Assembly: GCF_014644455.1 (NCBI RefSeq)
Contig: NZ_BMKS01000017.1
Coordinates: 1 to 64,000 of the forward strand
DNA length: 64,000 nt
Direction of reading: 5' to 3'
From: Caldovatus sediminis
Lineage (GTDB): Bacteria > Pseudomonadota > Alphaproteobacteria > Acetobacterales > Acetobacteraceae
In this document: positions 39,370 to 48,951 of the stretch, piece after piece
How the letters are laid out: every line of letters begins with the position of its first letter
Position numbering within the stretch: position 1 is the first letter of the stretch
Made by a program: the position numbers and the translations under genes
The notes under the pieces: model-generated
The model's database searches: none
Seen by the model: the letters and a program-made list of their open reading frames with translations, nothing else
Told to the model about the DNA's origin: nothing

Positions 39370-40294
39370 TCGGGAGCGAGCGGGCGACGCCGAGGGGAGG
39401 GTGTGCGCCTGGATCTCCCGCGCCGAAGCCCTGCGGCATTTCGCGACCTGTGACGGACCGACCCGGAGCCAGCAGCACATCAAGCCCTTGCATTGGTACG
39501 TCGCCTCCCGCCTGGTGCTGGAAGGCGGCTTCCTCCCCGACGACATTGCCCCGCGGCCGCCCTTCCGCGTCGAGCGCGGCAGGCGCGAACTGCTGCTCCA
39601 CTACGACGAGACGCAAGCGACTGGCGAGGAGCGGACCGTCCTCGGTGGCCTGAAGACGAAGAACGTGGATGTGGTGATCGCGCGGCCAACCATTGGTCCC
39701 GCGCTGGCGGTCTCCTGCAAGGGCATGACCGGTGCGCTGCGGAACCTCACCAATCGGATGGAGGAGCTGATCGGCGAGTGCACCAACCTGCACATCACCT
39801 ACCCCGCGCTGGTCTTCGGGTTCCTCTTCGTGGTCCGCGCGAATCGCCGCGACGAAAGCGCGGCTGCGGAAGTGGCGAGCGGCGCGCGGCGGATGGCGGC
39901 GAACGACGTGGCGTTCCAGGCCGACGGCGGCCCTGTGGCCTCCCTCGTACGGTTCCACAATGCGCTGTGCGAGATCACCGGGCGACGCGGAATCCGCGAC
40001 GATGTCAGCCGCTATGAGGCCGTCTCGCTCTTGGCGGTAGAAGCCGGGGCACGGGCCGGCGCGATCTCGCCGGAATTCCCCACGCCCGATAGCCCGCTCC
40101 GCATCGAGCGGTTCTTCGAAACCCTGTATCGTCGCTACGATGAACGCTTCGTATTCGGTGCGCCCGACCTGAAGGCCAGGACCGCCCGTCCCGGCTGGTC
40201 GCCGGATTCCCCCTGCCTGAGGGACCCAAGGCTGAGCGCCTGGATCGCGGAGAGGCCCGGAATCGAGATCCGGCTCTCCAGCGACCTCGGCTGA
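39359..40294 (+). CDS. Unrecognised protein coupled to a DNA methyltransferase; candidate PD-(D/E)xK-type nuclease
   Basis: I do not recognise this 311-residue family. Its start overlaps the methyltransferase gene by 11 bases, so the two act together. Residues 98-121 (GLKTKNVDVVI, then LAVSCKG) resemble the paired strands of PD-(D/E)xK nucleases, with Asp104 and Ser119-Cys-Lys121 in place of the usual (D/E)xK. A helix with Glu55 (WYVASRLVLEGGF) lies upstream as in that fold, and a conserved-looking helix and strand follow (RNLTNRMEELIGECTNLHITYPAL, ALVFGFLFVVR). No membrane segment or signal peptide is seen. A restriction endonuclease is my inference; a regulatory or specificity subunit is possible. 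Confidence 0.6.
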   Translation: MTTDRERAGDAEGRVCAWISRAEALRHFATCDGPTRSQQHIKPLHWYVASRLVLEGGFLPDDIAPRPPFRVERGRRELLLHYDETQATGEERTVLGGLKTKNVDVVIARPTIGPALAVSCKGMTGALRNLTNRMEELIGECTNLHITYPALVFGFLFVVRANRRDESAAAEVASGARRMAANDVAFQADGGPVASLVRFHNALCEITGRRGIRDDVSRYEAVSLLAVEAGARAGAISPEFPTPDSPLRIERFFETLYRRYDERFVFGAPDLKARTARPGWSPDSPCLRDPRLSAWIAERPGIEIRLSSDLG

Positions 40295-40316
40295 CGACGG
40301 AGCGCCGCCGCCTCCG

Positions 40317-42032
40317 CTACATCCCGCCGATGTAGTTCGGCCCCCCGCCGCCCTCCGGCGTGCGCCACTCGATGTTCTGCGTCGGGTCCTTGATGTCGCA
40401 GGTCTTGCAGTGCACGCAGTTCTGCGCGTTGATCACCAGCCGCACGCCGCCGTTCCCCGCCTCGGCCGCGGCGCCGGGCACCTGGTCGGCCTGCGCATCC
40501 GGCGTGCCCTTCAGCTCGCGCTCCGCCTCGGGGCCGACCGCCTCGTACACCGCGGCCGGGCAGTAGCGGCTCTCCGGGCTGCGGTAGCGGTCCCAGTTCA
40601 CCGGCTTCCAGCGCGACGGGTCCCTGAGCACCAGGTGCGAGGGCTGGTCCTCCTCGTGGTTGGTGTTGGAGAGATAGACCGAGGACAGCCGGTCGAAGGT
40701 GAGCACGCCGTCCGGCTTCGGGTACACGATGCGCTTCGCCCGGGAGGCGTCGCGCAGCGTCTCGTGGTCGGCGTGGTGGCGCCAGGTCCAGGGCGCGCCG
40801 CCGCGCAGCACGTAGGCGTCCACCGCCGACCAGGCCATCGCGCCCCACAGGCCGAACTTGGCGAAGGCCGGGCGGATGTTGCGCACCGCGCGCAGCTCCG
40901 ACCACACCCAGCTCGCCCTGAGCCTCTCGGGATAGGCGTCGAGCACCGCGGGCGGCGCCCCGGCCTTCAGCGCCTCCGCCACCGCCTCCGCCGCGACCAT
41001 CCCGGACTTCATGCTGGTGTGCGTGCCCTTGATCTTGGGCACGTTGAGGAAGCCGGCGCAGTCGCCGATCAGCGCCCCGCCGGGGAAGACGAGCTTCGGG
41101 ATCGCCTGGAAGCCGCCCTCGTTCAGCGCCCGCGCGCCGTAGGCGATGCGCTTGCCGCCCTCCAGCACCTTCCGCACCTCGGGATGCGTCTTGAAGCGCT
41201 GGAACTCCTCGAAGGGCGAGAGCCAGGGGTTCCGATAGTCGAGCCCGACGACGAAGCCGATCGAGACCAGGTTCTCGCCCAGCATGTAGAGCCAGGAGCC
41301 GCCATAGGTGTCGCCGGAGAGCGGCCAGCCGACGGAATGCCAGACCAGGCCGGGCCGGTGCTTCTCCTTCGGGATCTCCCACAGCTCCTTGATGCCGAGG
41401 CCGTAGGTCTGCGGCGCCACGCCCTCGCGCAGGTTGTAGCGCTCCATCAGCTTGCCGGAGAGCGAGCCGCGGCAGCCCTCGGCGAACAGGGTGTAGCGGG
41501 CGCGCAGCTCCATGCCCGGCTGGTAGTTCGGGCCCCTGGTGCCGTCCTTGCGGATCCCCATCACCCCGGCGACGACGCCCTTCACCGCGCCGTCCTCGAC
41601 GATCGTCTCGGAGGCGGCGAAGCCCGGGTAGATCTCGACGCCGAGCGCCTCCGCCTTGGCGCCGAGCCAGCGGCAGACATTGCCGAGCGAGACGATGTAG
41701 TTGCCGTGGTTGTTCATCGGCGGCGGCGTCGGCAGGCGGAAGGCCCGCCTCGCGGTGAGGAACATGAACCGGTCCTCGCGGGCCGGCGTCGCCAGGGCCG
41801 GCGGGTCCTCGCGCCAGTCGGGGAGCAGCTCGTCGAGCGCGCGCGGCTCCAGCACCGCGCCGGAGAGGATGTGGGCGCCGATCTCGCTGCCCTTCTCGAC
41901 CAGGCAGACCGCGGCGTCCGGCGCGAGCTGCTTGAGGCGGATCGCGGCGGAGAGACCCGCCGGGCCGCCGCCCACGATCAGCACGTCGAACTCCATGGAC
42001 TCGCGCTGTTCGGTCGCGTCCGCCTCGGCCAT
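40317..42032 (-). CDS. Electron transfer flavoprotein-ubiquinone oxidoreductase
   Basis: The 571-residue membrane-associated enzyme passes electrons from ETF to ubiquinone during fatty acid, amino acid and ring-acyl-CoA oxidation. It has the FAD motif [16 protein letters not shown] near residue 15, [15 protein letters not shown], and the C-terminal 4Fe-4S cluster with Cys in [11 protein letters not shown] and [12 protein letters not shown], ending PNYIGGM. It is convergent with the methyltransferase island, 22 bases away. It would also serve acyl-CoA dehydrogenases in the bad pathway at the left end of the window. Confidence 0.95.
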   Translation of the reverse strand: MAEADATEQRESMEFDVLIVGGGPAGLSAAIRLKQLAPDAAVCLVEKGSEIGAHILSGAVLEPRALDELLPDWREDPPALATPAREDRFMFLTARRAFRLPTPPPMNNHGNYIVSLGNVCRWLGAKAEALGVEIYPGFAASETIVEDGAVKGVVAGVMGIRKDGTRGPNYQPGMELRARYTLFAEGCRGSLSGKLMERYNLREGVAPQTYGLGIKELWEIPKEKHRPGLVWHSVGWPLSGDTYGGSWLYMLGENLVSIGFVVGLDYRNPWLSPFEEFQRFKTHPEVRKVLEGGKRIAYGARALNEGGFQAIPKLVFPGGALIGDCAGFLNVPKIKGTHTSMKSGMVAAEAVAEALKAGAPPAVLDAYPERLRASWVWSELRAVRNIRPAFAKFGLWGAMAWSAVDAYVLRGGAPWTWRHHADHETLRDASRAKRIVYPKPDGVLTFDRLSSVYLSNTNHEEDQPSHLVLRDPSRWKPVNWDRYRSPESRYCPAAVYEAVGPEAERELKGTPDAQADQVPGAAAEAGNGGVRLVINAQNCVHCKTCDIKDPTQNIEWRTPEGGGGPNYIGGM

Positions 42033-42154
42033 GCCTGCCGTCCCCTCGCTCGCGGTGTTGCGTTCCGTTTAGCCTCGGTCCGTGCGGCGCGGAACCCCGG
42101 GGCGCCCCGCACCGCCCCTTGCGCCGGGCTCGCCCGCGCGCCGATATCGCCGGC

Positions 42155-43027
42155 ATGGACGGCGAGGACCGCGCGGCGCTGCTCGCCGCGCTGCGGCTGC
42201 AGCTCGAATGGGGTGCGGACGAGGCGCTGGTGGAGGCGCCGGCGGACCGCGCCGCCACGGCGCCCGACCCTGAGGGGGCACGGGCGCGCCCGGCGCGGAC
42301 CGCCGGGCCGCGGGCGCTCGGCGTGCCGCCCGGCGTGCTCGCCGCCGCGCCGCCCGGCGTGCTCGCTGCCGCGCCGCCGGGCGCCGCCGCCGTCCCCCGC
42401 GCCCCGCCGCCCGCCGCGACCCGCGCCGCCGAGGCCGCCGCCGCCGCGCGGAGCCTGGAGGAACTGCGCGCGGCGATCGCGAACTTCGCCGATTCGCCGC
42501 TGCGCGAGACCGCGACCAACCTGGTCTTCGCCGACGGCGTGCCGGACAGCGGGCTGATGTTCATCGGCGAGGCCCCGGGCGCCGAGGAGGACCGGCTGGG
42601 CAAGCCCTTCGTCGGCCAGTCCGGCCGGCTGCTCGACCGGATGCTCGCGAGCATCGGGCTCGACCGGCGGCGCAACGTCTACATCACCAACATCCTGCCC
42701 TGGCGCCCGCCGGGGAACCGCACGCCGACCGACGGCGAGATCACGCTGTTCCTGCCCTTCGTGCTGCGCCACATCGCGCTCGTCCGCCCGCACCACCTCG
42801 TGCTGCTGGGCGGCGTGGCGGCGAAGGCGCTGCTCCGCTCGCGCGAGGGGATCACCCGCCTGCGCGGGCGCTGGCACGCGGTGCCGGTGGAGGGGCTGGA
42901 CCGGCCGGTGCCGGCGCTGGCGACGCTGCATCCTGCCTATCTGCTGCGCAACCCGGCGGCCAAGCGCGAGGCCTGGGCCGACCTCCTGCTGCTGCGCCGG
43001 ACCCTCGAAGCCGAGGGCCGATTGTAA
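42155..43027 (+). CDS. Uracil-DNA glycosylase, family 4-like, without Fe-S cysteines
   Basis: The 290-residue protein has a low-complexity Ala/Pro N-terminus and then the glycosylase domain: [22 protein letters not shown] (motif A and the uracil pocket), [30 protein letters not shown] and [14 protein letters not shown] (motif B). It excises uracil from DNA. Classical family 4 enzymes hold a 4Fe-4S cluster with four Cys; this protein has no Cys at all, so the cluster is absent. ATG 42155 is the likely start; an upstream ATG at 42119 is in frame. It diverges from etfQO. Confidence 0.88.
   Translation: MDGEDRAALLAALRLQLEWGADEALVEAPADRAATAPDPEGARARPARTAGPRALGVPPGVLAAAPPGVLAAAPPGAAAVPRAPPPAATRAAEAAAAARSLEELRAAIANFADSPLRETATNLVFADGVPDSGLMFIGEAPGAEEDRLGKPFVGQSGRLLDRMLASIGLDRRRNVYITNILPWRPPGNRTPTDGEITLFLPFVLRHIALVRPHHLVLLGGVAAKALLRSREGITRLRGRWHAVPVEGLDRPVPALATLHPAYLLRNPAAKREAWADLLLLRRTLEAEGRL
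42327..42374 (+). repeat. Two 24-bp tandem repeats inside the glycosylase gene
   Basis: The unit CGCCCGGCGTGCTCGCCGCC plus GCGC is repeated with one base difference, adding a second GVLAAAPP octapeptide to the low-complexity N-terminal linker of the glycosylase. Being a multiple of three, it keeps frame and probably varies in copy number among strains. Confidence 0.75.
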
Positions 43028-43130
43028 CGATGCCGGATTTGTGATCGCAGAACGGCTGCCAAGCCTTTGATTCGCCGTGAAACGTATTAAAAACGGGACA
43101 GCGCCGCACGTTTCGGGGTTGCCAGGGGCG

Positions 43131-43151
43131 TTAGTCCGCCGCTAACGGCGG
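43131..43151 (+). promoter_or_regulatory. Nested palindromes just upstream of the lytic transglycosylase start
   Basis: CCGCCG-CTAA-CGGCGG is a perfect 6-bp stem, and TTAG...CTAA overlaps it as a second dyad. They end eight bases before the ATG at 43159. The 131-base gap between udg and slt is AT-richer (43055-43095) and probably carries the promoter. The dyad could be an operator or an RNA hairpin affecting ribosome access; neither is proven. Confidence 0.35.
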
Positions 43152-43158
43152 GGTCGCC

Positions 43159-45054
43159 ATGCGAGCGATCTGCCCCATGGCCCGCCGCGCCCTCTGGGGC
43201 GCACTCCTGTGTGCCCTGGGGCTCGGATCGCAGCCCGCCGGCGCACAGCCCGTGCGGGCCGGCCCCCAGACCGCCACGCCGACGGCAACCGAGCTCAGTC
43301 TTAGCCTCGGCCGCCCCGCGACTCCCGGCGCGGCCGCCGGCGGGACGCACGCGATCGGGCTGCCGCGGCCGCTCGCCCCGTCCCAGGCGGCGCGCCTGCG
43401 GCGGATCTTCGATCTCCAGGCCGCCGGCGCGATGGAGGCCGCGGCGCGCGAGGCGGAGCTGCTCGAGGACCGCCGCCTGATCGGCCACGTGCTCGCCGAC
43501 CGTTTCCTGCGCGCGCCCGAGGCCGCCGCGCCTGCCGCGCTGCGCGCCTGGCTTGCCGCCCATGGCGACCACCCGGACGCGCCGGCGATCCACGCCCTGC
43601 TCGCCCGGCGCCTGCCGCGCGGCGCCGCCCTGCCCCCGGTTCCGCGCCCGGTCGAGGGCGCGCTCGATGCCGACGCCGAGGTGGTGGTGCCGGAGGAGCG
43701 CCCGCCGATGGCCGCCCGCGCGGTGCGCCGCAACCCCGCGCTCGACCGCACCGTGCGCGAGCTGGCGCGCGCCGGGGAGGAGCAGCGCGCGCTCGCGCAG
43801 ATCGCCCGCGCGCGCGGCATGACCCCGGCCTACGCCGCGCTGCTCAAGGCCGACATCGCGCTGACCCTGTTCCAGCAGGGCCGCGACGAGGCGGCCTTCC
43901 GCCTCGCCTCCGAGGCGGCGCGGCGCCGCGCCGCCGCGCGGGCCGCCGCCGGCGAGCCGGGCTTCGTCGCCGGCCTCGCCGCCTGGGGGATGGGCCGCCA
44001 CGAGTTGGCGCTGCCCTATTTCGAGACCGCCGCGCGCGCGGAGGACGCGACCGCGGCGCTGCGCTCGGCCGCCGCCTTCTGGGCGGCGCGCGCCGCGGTC
44101 CGGGCGCGGAAGCCGCAGCTCTACGTCCCCTGGATGACGCGCGCGGCGCAGGAGCCGCGCACCTTCTACGGCCTGGTCGCGCGGCGCGCCCTCGGCCTCG
44201 CCCCCGGCCTCGCCTGGGAGAGCGACCTGGCCGGCGAGGCGGAGGGCGAGGCGCTGGCCGAGACCGCCGGCGGCTGGCGCGCGCTCGCGCTGCTGCAGAT
44301 CGGCCAGACGGCGCGGGCGGAGGCCGAGCTGCGCCAGCTCTGGCCGCTCGCCGAGGACAACCCGCCGCTCGCGCGCGCCATGCTGCTCGCCGCCGCGCAG
44401 GCGGGAATGACGCATCTCGGCGCGCAGCTCGCCGCCCTGGCGCAGAGCGCCGACGGCAGGCCGCGCGACTTCGCGCGCTTCCCGCTGCCGCGTCTCGACC
44501 CGCCGGACGGGTTCCGCATCGATCCCGCGCTGCTCTACGCCATCGCGCGCCAGGAATCGAACTTCAACCCGCGCGCCGTCTCGCCTGCCGGGGCGCGCGG
44601 GCTGATGCAGATCATGCCGGCGACCGCGAGCTACGTCGCCCGCGATCCCAGTCTGCGCAACGGGAACGGCGCGCAGCGGCTGCACGACCCCGGGCTCAGC
44701 CTGGAGCTCGGCCAGCGCTACCTGCTCTACCTCGCGCGGCACGAGACGGTGGGGGACGACCTGATCCGCCTGCTTGCCGCCTACAACGCCGGGCCCGGCA
44801 ACCTATCGCGCTGGCTGCCGTCGAACGGGCACCGCGACGACCCGTTCCTGTTCATCGAGTCCCTGCCGGTTCCGGAGACGCGGGTCTATGTCCGGCGGGT
44901 GCTGGCGCATTCCTGGATCTACGCCTCGCGCCTCGGCCTGCCGGCGCCGAGCCTCGATGCGCTGGCCGCGGGGCAGTTCCCCCGCTTCGCGGGGCCGGAA
45001 GAGGTCGAGGCGATGCTCCGGCAGAGCCCGCGCCGGGTCGCGGCGGAGCGGTGA
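43159..45054 (+). CDS. Soluble lytic murein transglycosylase (Slt70-like)
   Basis: A 631-residue periplasmic enzyme. It has a signal peptide (ARRALWGALLCALGLGSQPAGAQ), a large alpha-helical superhelical U/L domain with many Ala-rich repeats, and a C-terminal goose lysozyme-like SLT domain. The catalytic Glu466 lies in IARQESNFNP, followed by SPAGARGLMQIMPATA and AAYNAGPGNLSRWL. It cleaves glycan strands to 1,6-anhydromuropeptides for wall turnover. The motif ESLPVPETRVYVRRVL is characteristic of the Slt70 group. ATG 43159 has GGGGT at a fair distance. Confidence 0.93.
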   Translation: MRAICPMARRALWGALLCALGLGSQPAGAQPVRAGPQTATPTATELSLSLGRPATPGAAAGGTHAIGLPRPLAPSQAARLRRIFDLQAAGAMEAAAREAELLEDRRLIGHVLADRFLRAPEAAAPAALRAWLAAHGDHPDAPAIHALLARRLPRGAALPPVPRPVEGALDADAEVVVPEERPPMAARAVRRNPALDRTVRELARAGEEQRALAQIARARGMTPAYAALLKADIALTLFQQGRDEAAFRLASEAARRRAAARAAAGEPGFVAGLAAWGMGRHELALPYFETAARAEDATAALRSAAAFWAARAAVRARKPQLYVPWMTRAAQEPRTFYGLVARRALGLAPGLAWESDLAGEAEGEALAETAGGWRALALLQIGQTARAEAELRQLWPLAEDNPPLARAMLLAAAQAGMTHLGAQLAALAQSADGRPRDFARFPLPRLDPPDGFRIDPALLYAIARQESNFNPRAVSPAGARGLMQIMPATASYVARDPSLRNGNGAQRLHDPGLSLELGQRYLLYLARHETVGDDLIRLLAAYNAGPGNLSRWLPSNGHRDDPFLFIESLPVPETRVYVRRVLAHSWIYASRLGLPAPSLDALAAGQFPRFAGPEEVEAMLRQSPRRVAAER

Positions 45055-45273
45055 GGGGACGCGGGCGGCGCCGCGCGCCCTCCGCTGCCTGCGCGTCGGC
45101 CCGGCAGCCCGGCCGCGGTCGGGCTGGTCCCGGCGAGGAAGATGGGCGGGTCCGCCCCGGCCTCGCGGCGCCGGGTGCGGGATGGCGCGCGTGCCGCCGC
45201 GGCCTTAGATCTTCCTCCGAGCGCCGCCGGGTCCGGCCGTCCCGCCCGGCGCCGCGCGGGAGACGCCACGCGC

Positions 45274-45813
45274 ATGCCGATCGACGAGAGCCTCCCCTTC
45301 CTCCCCGTGAACATCGCCGTCCTCACGGTGAGCGACACGCGCGACATGAGCACGGACCGCTCCGGCCAGACCCTGCAGGAGCGCATCGAGGCCGCCGGCC
45401 ACCGCTGCGTCGCGCGGGAGATCGTCCGGGACGAGGCGGACGCCATCGAGGCGGTGCTGCGCCGCTGGATCGCCGACCCCGAGGTGGACTGCGGCATCGC
45501 CACCGGCGGCACCGGCGTCACCGGCCGCGACGTCACGCCCGAGGCCTTCCGGCGCGTGCTGGACAAGGAGATCGAGGGCTTCGGCGAGCTGTTCCGGATG
45601 CTGAGCTATCGCAAGATCGGCACCAGCACGATGCAGTCGCGCGCGCTCGGCGGCGTCGCCGGCGGCACCTACCTGTTCGCCCTGCCGGGCTCGACGGGCG
45701 CGTGCAAGGACGCCTGGGACGACATCCTCGTCTTCCAGCTCGATTCCCGGCACCGGCCCTGCAACCTGGTGGAGCTGATGCCGCGGCTGCGGGAGCACCT
45801 GAAGCCGGGCTGA
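45274..45813 (+). CDS. moaB: Molybdenum cofactor biosynthesis protein B
   Basis: The 179-residue MoaB/Mog-fold protein shows NIAVLTVSDTRDMSTDRSGQTL, the conserved entry, GIATGGTGVTGRDVTPEAF (the molybdopterin-binding loop), MLSYRKIGTSTMQSRALGG, and FALPGSTGACKDAWDDIL. It adenylates molybdopterin in many bacteria. The open frame extends to 45142, but ATG 45274 starts just before the conserved region. The 219-base gap after slt has no further gene. moaD and moaE lie 17 kb away. Confidence 0.93.
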   Translation: MPIDESLPFLPVNIAVLTVSDTRDMSTDRSGQTLQERIEAAGHRCVAREIVRDEADAIEAVLRRWIADPEVDCGIATGGTGVTGRDVTPEAFRRVLDKEIEGFGELFRMLSYRKIGTSTMQSRALGGVAGGTYLFALPGSTGACKDAWDDILVFQLDSRHRPCNLVELMPRLREHLKPG

Positions 45814-45901
45814 GGCGCGTCACGCCGCGATCGCCTCCCGCGGCTCCCCCGCGCCAGCCGCGCCTCGCTCCCCGGCGGTGGGGGCGCCGGGCGCGCCGGC
45901 G

Positions 45902-46303
45902 TTACGCCTCCGCCGCCCGCGCGGCGCGGCGCAGCACGGCGCAGAGCCGCGAGAAGGCGAGCCAGTAGGCGCCATGCCCTGCCGGCGACGGCGGCACCGT
46001 TGCCGCCGCTGCGCGCGCGGGCGCGAAGGAGGGCTCGCCACGGCGCAGCAGGGTGAGCCGCGCCTCGAACCGGCCGCGCATGTTCTCGAGGAACGCGCCG
46101 TTGGCGACGAGGTACTGCTCCAGCATCTCGCTCGCCAATTCGATCTCGATCAGCGCCTGGCCCTCGACCGTGAAGGCCTTCAGCGCCCGGGTGTCCTCCG
46201 CCAGCGCGAGGTGGATGCGCCTCAGCTCCGACAGGTGGCGCGCGAGCGCCTGCCGCGCCTCGCGCGCGCGGTCGGCGAGTGGCGTGTCGGCGGTCGTCGT
46301 CAT
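45902..46303 (-). CDS. Small helical protein of unknown function
   Basis: The 133-residue product is rich in Ala, Glu, Leu and Arg with heptad-like spacing (LSELRRIHLALAEDTRALKAF, IEIELASEMLEQYLVANGAFLENMRGRFEARL), so it is probably a helical bundle or coiled coil, followed by a Pro/Ala linker and a basic C-terminal helix. I recognise no family. ATG 46303 has GGGAGG eight bases upstream. It is convergent with moaB. Confidence 0.6.
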   Translation of the reverse strand: MTTTADTPLADRAREARQALARHLSELRRIHLALAEDTRALKAFTVEGQALIEIELASEMLEQYLVANGAFLENMRGRFEARLTLLRRGEPSFAPARAAAATVPPSPAGHGAYWLAFSRLCAVLRRAARAAEA

Positions 46304-46361
46304 GGCGGCGTTTCCTCCCACCGCGCCGGAGACTGCCGGGCAATGGTGAAGGCGAAGCTAA

Positions 46362-46700
46362 GAGCCTGACCCAAAACGGGTTGCTGCGGATCGGGACGGG
46401 CGATCCCGTTTGTGCCGCCCTGGGTGGAGGCGGCGCGATGTGGATGGGGGCGGATCGTGGTCGGCACCGACGGGCATCGGACCAGCATCCGAGCGGCCTG
46501 ACGGATGCGGAGTGGCCCGGGCTGGAGCGGCTGATCTTGCCTGCGAAGCCGGGCGGGCGGCCGCGGGCGACCGACATGCGCGCGGCGGCGGACGCGCTGT
46601 TCTGCCTGCGCGCCCTGGCGCAGGCGGGCCCGGCGCAGCGTCGCATCGTCCCGGCCTGGACCGCCACCGCCTGCGTCCGGCAGTCCGCCGCGGCCGCGCA
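46362..46700 (+). pseudogene. IS5-family transposase, N-terminal remnant
   Basis: GAGCCTGACCCAAAACGGG at 46362-46380 looks like an IS5-type left terminal repeat. ATG 46438 then gives a transposase N-terminus of the DUF4096 type: HPSGLTDAEWPGLERLILPAKPGGRPRATDMRAAADALFCL. After about residue 62 the similarity stops where TGCQWRxLP and the DDE domain should follow. No right end is visible. The remaining 240 bases up to the next gene at 46938 hold no gene I can support. It is a dead fragment beside the small helical gene. Confidence 0.72.
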
Positions 46701-46937
46701 CGGGGGCGGGTCGGGACCGACCGGCGCGGGAACGGCGTCGCCAGACGCCGCGCCGCGCGGCATCGCGGCCCGAAGCCCGCCCGGCGGCCGGCCCTCGCGG
46801 CGGGCGGGGCGCCGGCAGACGGGCGCCGGCGGTCGGCGCCGGGCGGTCGGCCCGCGCCGCCATCCGCGCTAGGCTGGGGCCGATGGCAGCGGGCGGCAGG
46901 CGCGGCGCGTCCGCGACGGTCGCCGCCGGGGAAGCCC

Positions 46938-48272
46938 ATGCTCGAGCTCGCGATCGTCCTCGTCCTCATCCTGCTGAACGGCCTCTTCGCCCTTTCGGAG
47001 CTGGCGCTCGTCGCGGCCCGCCGGCCGCGGCTGCGCGCTCTGGCCGAGGAGGGCCGGCCCGGCGCGCGCGCGGCGCTGGCGCTGACCGACGACCCGGCCC
47101 GCTTCCTCTCCACCGTGCAGATCGGGATCACCCTGGTCGGCATCCTTGCCGGCGCCTTCTCGGGCGCCGCCCTCGGGGGATACCTCGCCGCCATCCTGGC
47201 CGGGCTAGGCCTGCCGCGCGGCCTCGCCGACCTCCTCGGCTTCGGGCTGGTGGTGCTCGCCGTCACCTACCTCTCGATCGTGGTCGGCGAGCTCGTGCCG
47301 AAGCGTCTGGCATTGCGCAACGCCGAGCGCGTCGCCTGCCTCGTCGCCCCGGTCATGACGGTGGTCTCGCGCGTCGCCACGCCCGCCGCCTGGCTGCTCG
47401 ACGCCTCGGGCGACCTGATCTTCCGCCTGTTCGGCCACAGCGCCGAGGAGCCGGAGGAGCGCGTCACCGAGGAGGACGTGCGCCAGCTCGTCGCCGAGGC
47501 GGAGCGGTCCGGCGCCATCGAGGCGGTCGAGCGGCGCATGATCGCGGGCGTGCTGCGTCTCGGCGAGCGGTCGGTGCGCGCCGTGATGACCCCGCGCGGC
47601 GAGGTGCACTGGATCGACGCCACGGCGGGCGTGGAGGCCGCCCGCGAGGTCGCGCTGCGCTCCCCGCACTCGCGCCTGCCGGTCGGCGACGGCTCGGCCG
47701 ACGCGCTCCTGGGCGTGATCCGGTCGCGCGACCTGCTCGCCGCGCTGCTGCGCGGGGAGCAGCCGGACCTGCGGGCGCTCGCCCAGCAGGCCCCAGCGGT
47801 GCCGGACACGGCCGACGCGCTCGACGTGCTGGCGACCCTGCGCGAGGCCGCGGTGCCGATGGCGCTGGTGCACGACGAGTATGGGAACTTCGAGGGCGTG
47901 GTCACGCCGACCGACCTCACCGAGGCGATCGTCGGCGCCTTCCGCGCCGACCTCGGCGAGGAGGAGCCGAAGGCCGTCCGGCGCGAGGACGGCTCCTGGC
48001 TGCTCGCGGGCTGGATGCCGGCCGACGAGATGGCCGAGCGGTTCGGCCTCCGGCTGCCGGAGGAGCGGCCATACCACACGGTGGCCGGCTTCGTGCTGGG
48101 CGCGCTTGGCCGTCTGCCGCAGGTGGGCGACGCGGCGGTCGCCCAGGGCTGGCGCTTCGAGGTCGTCGACATGGACGGCCGCCGCATCGACAAGGTGCTC
48201 GTCGCCCCGGCCGGGGCGGTGCTGGCGCCCGCCGCGCCGCACCGGGCGGGCAGCGGACCCGCCCGGGCGTGA
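46938..48272 (+). CDS. CorC/HlyC family membrane protein (CNNM and CBS domains)
   Basis: The 444-residue protein has a CNNM/DUF21 membrane domain of four helices (AIVLVLILLNGLFALSELALVAARRPRL; VQIGITLVGILAGAFSGAALG; VVLAVTYLSIVVGELVPKRLAL), a CBS pair (MTPRGEVHWIDA; LPVGDGSADALLGVIRSRDLLAALL; MALVHDEYGNFEGVVTPTDL) and a C-terminal CorC_HlyC domain (LPEERPYHTVAGFVLGALGRLPQVGD). Family members are linked to magnesium or cobalt efflux; older hemolysin labels are misleading. ATG 46938 with GGGGAAG upstream is preferred to the long upstream extension. Confidence 0.92.
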   Translation: MLELAIVLVLILLNGLFALSELALVAARRPRLRALAEEGRPGARAALALTDDPARFLSTVQIGITLVGILAGAFSGAALGGYLAAILAGLGLPRGLADLLGFGLVVLAVTYLSIVVGELVPKRLALRNAERVACLVAPVMTVVSRVATPAAWLLDASGDLIFRLFGHSAEEPEERVTEEDVRQLVAEAERSGAIEAVERRMIAGVLRLGERSVRAVMTPRGEVHWIDATAGVEAAREVALRSPHSRLPVGDGSADALLGVIRSRDLLAALLRGEQPDLRALAQQAPAVPDTADALDVLATLREAAVPMALVHDEYGNFEGVVTPTDLTEAIVGAFRADLGEEEPKAVRREDGSWLLAGWMPADEMAERFGLRLPEERPYHTVAGFVLGALGRLPQVGDAAVAQGWRFEVVDMDGRRIDKVLVAPAGAVLAPAAPHRAGSGPARA

Positions 48273-48294
48273 GCCGCGGCGACGGCGCGCCGCC

Positions 48295-48777
48295 TCAGCC
48301 GCCGGCGCTCCGGCCATAGCGGCCGACCAGCTCGGCGCCGGCGATCACGTGCGGATGCGCCGCCGCGATCACCTCCGCGCAGGTCGGCGCCGGCGCCGTG
48401 ACGTCGGCCCCGAGCGGCCGGCGCAGCGCGAGCAGGCGGAAGCGGTAGCGGTGGGGCGGATCGCCGCGCGGCGGACACGGCCCGCCGTAGCCGACGCGGC
48501 GGAAGTCGTTCACCGCCTGGCGGAACGGCCGCTCCCCTTCCGGCGAGCCCGCCCCCTCCGGCAGCCCGATCAGGGAAGGCGGGAGGTCGAAGGCGACCCA
48601 GTGGCGGAACACGCTCCGCGGCGCGTCCGGATCCTCGCACAGCACGAGCAGGGCGCCCGCCTCCCGCGGCACGCCCGACCAGGCAAGGGGCGGCGAGACG
48701 TTGCGCCCGTCGCAGGTGTAGGTCCTGGGAATGGTTCCGCCATTGGGAAAGGCGGGGCTCGACAGCGTCATCGTCAT
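48295..48777 (-). CDS. YbhB/YbcL family phosphatidylethanolamine-binding-like protein
   Basis: The 160-residue protein shows the PEBP ligand-site motifs: FPNGGTIPRTYTCDGRNVSPPLAWSGVP, LLVLCEDPDAPRSVFRHWVAFDLPP and YGGPCPPRGDPPHRYRFRLLAL. The bacterial role is unknown. ATG 48777 has GGGAGG at a good distance. It is convergent with the CorC gene, 22 bases away. Confidence 0.92.
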   Translation of the reverse strand: MTMTLSSPAFPNGGTIPRTYTCDGRNVSPPLAWSGVPREAGALLVLCEDPDAPRSVFRHWVAFDLPPSLIGLPEGAGSPEGERPFRQAVNDFRRVGYGGPCPPRGDPPHRYRFRLLALRRPLGADVTAPAPTCAEVIAAAHPHVIAGAELVGRYGRSAGG

Positions 48778-48951
48778 CCTGCGGTCCTCCCACGCCGCGC
48801 CGCGCGGCACGGCGGCAACGCTAGGGAGCGCGGGCCGCGGCGCGCCTGATCTGCGTCAAGCGCCGGGCGAGGGCCGCCTCCGGCCGGCGTCTCGCGCACC
48901 GTTGAACGGCGCGCGGCGCGGCGGCGCCGGGGGAGGGGGCCGCAGGCCCGA

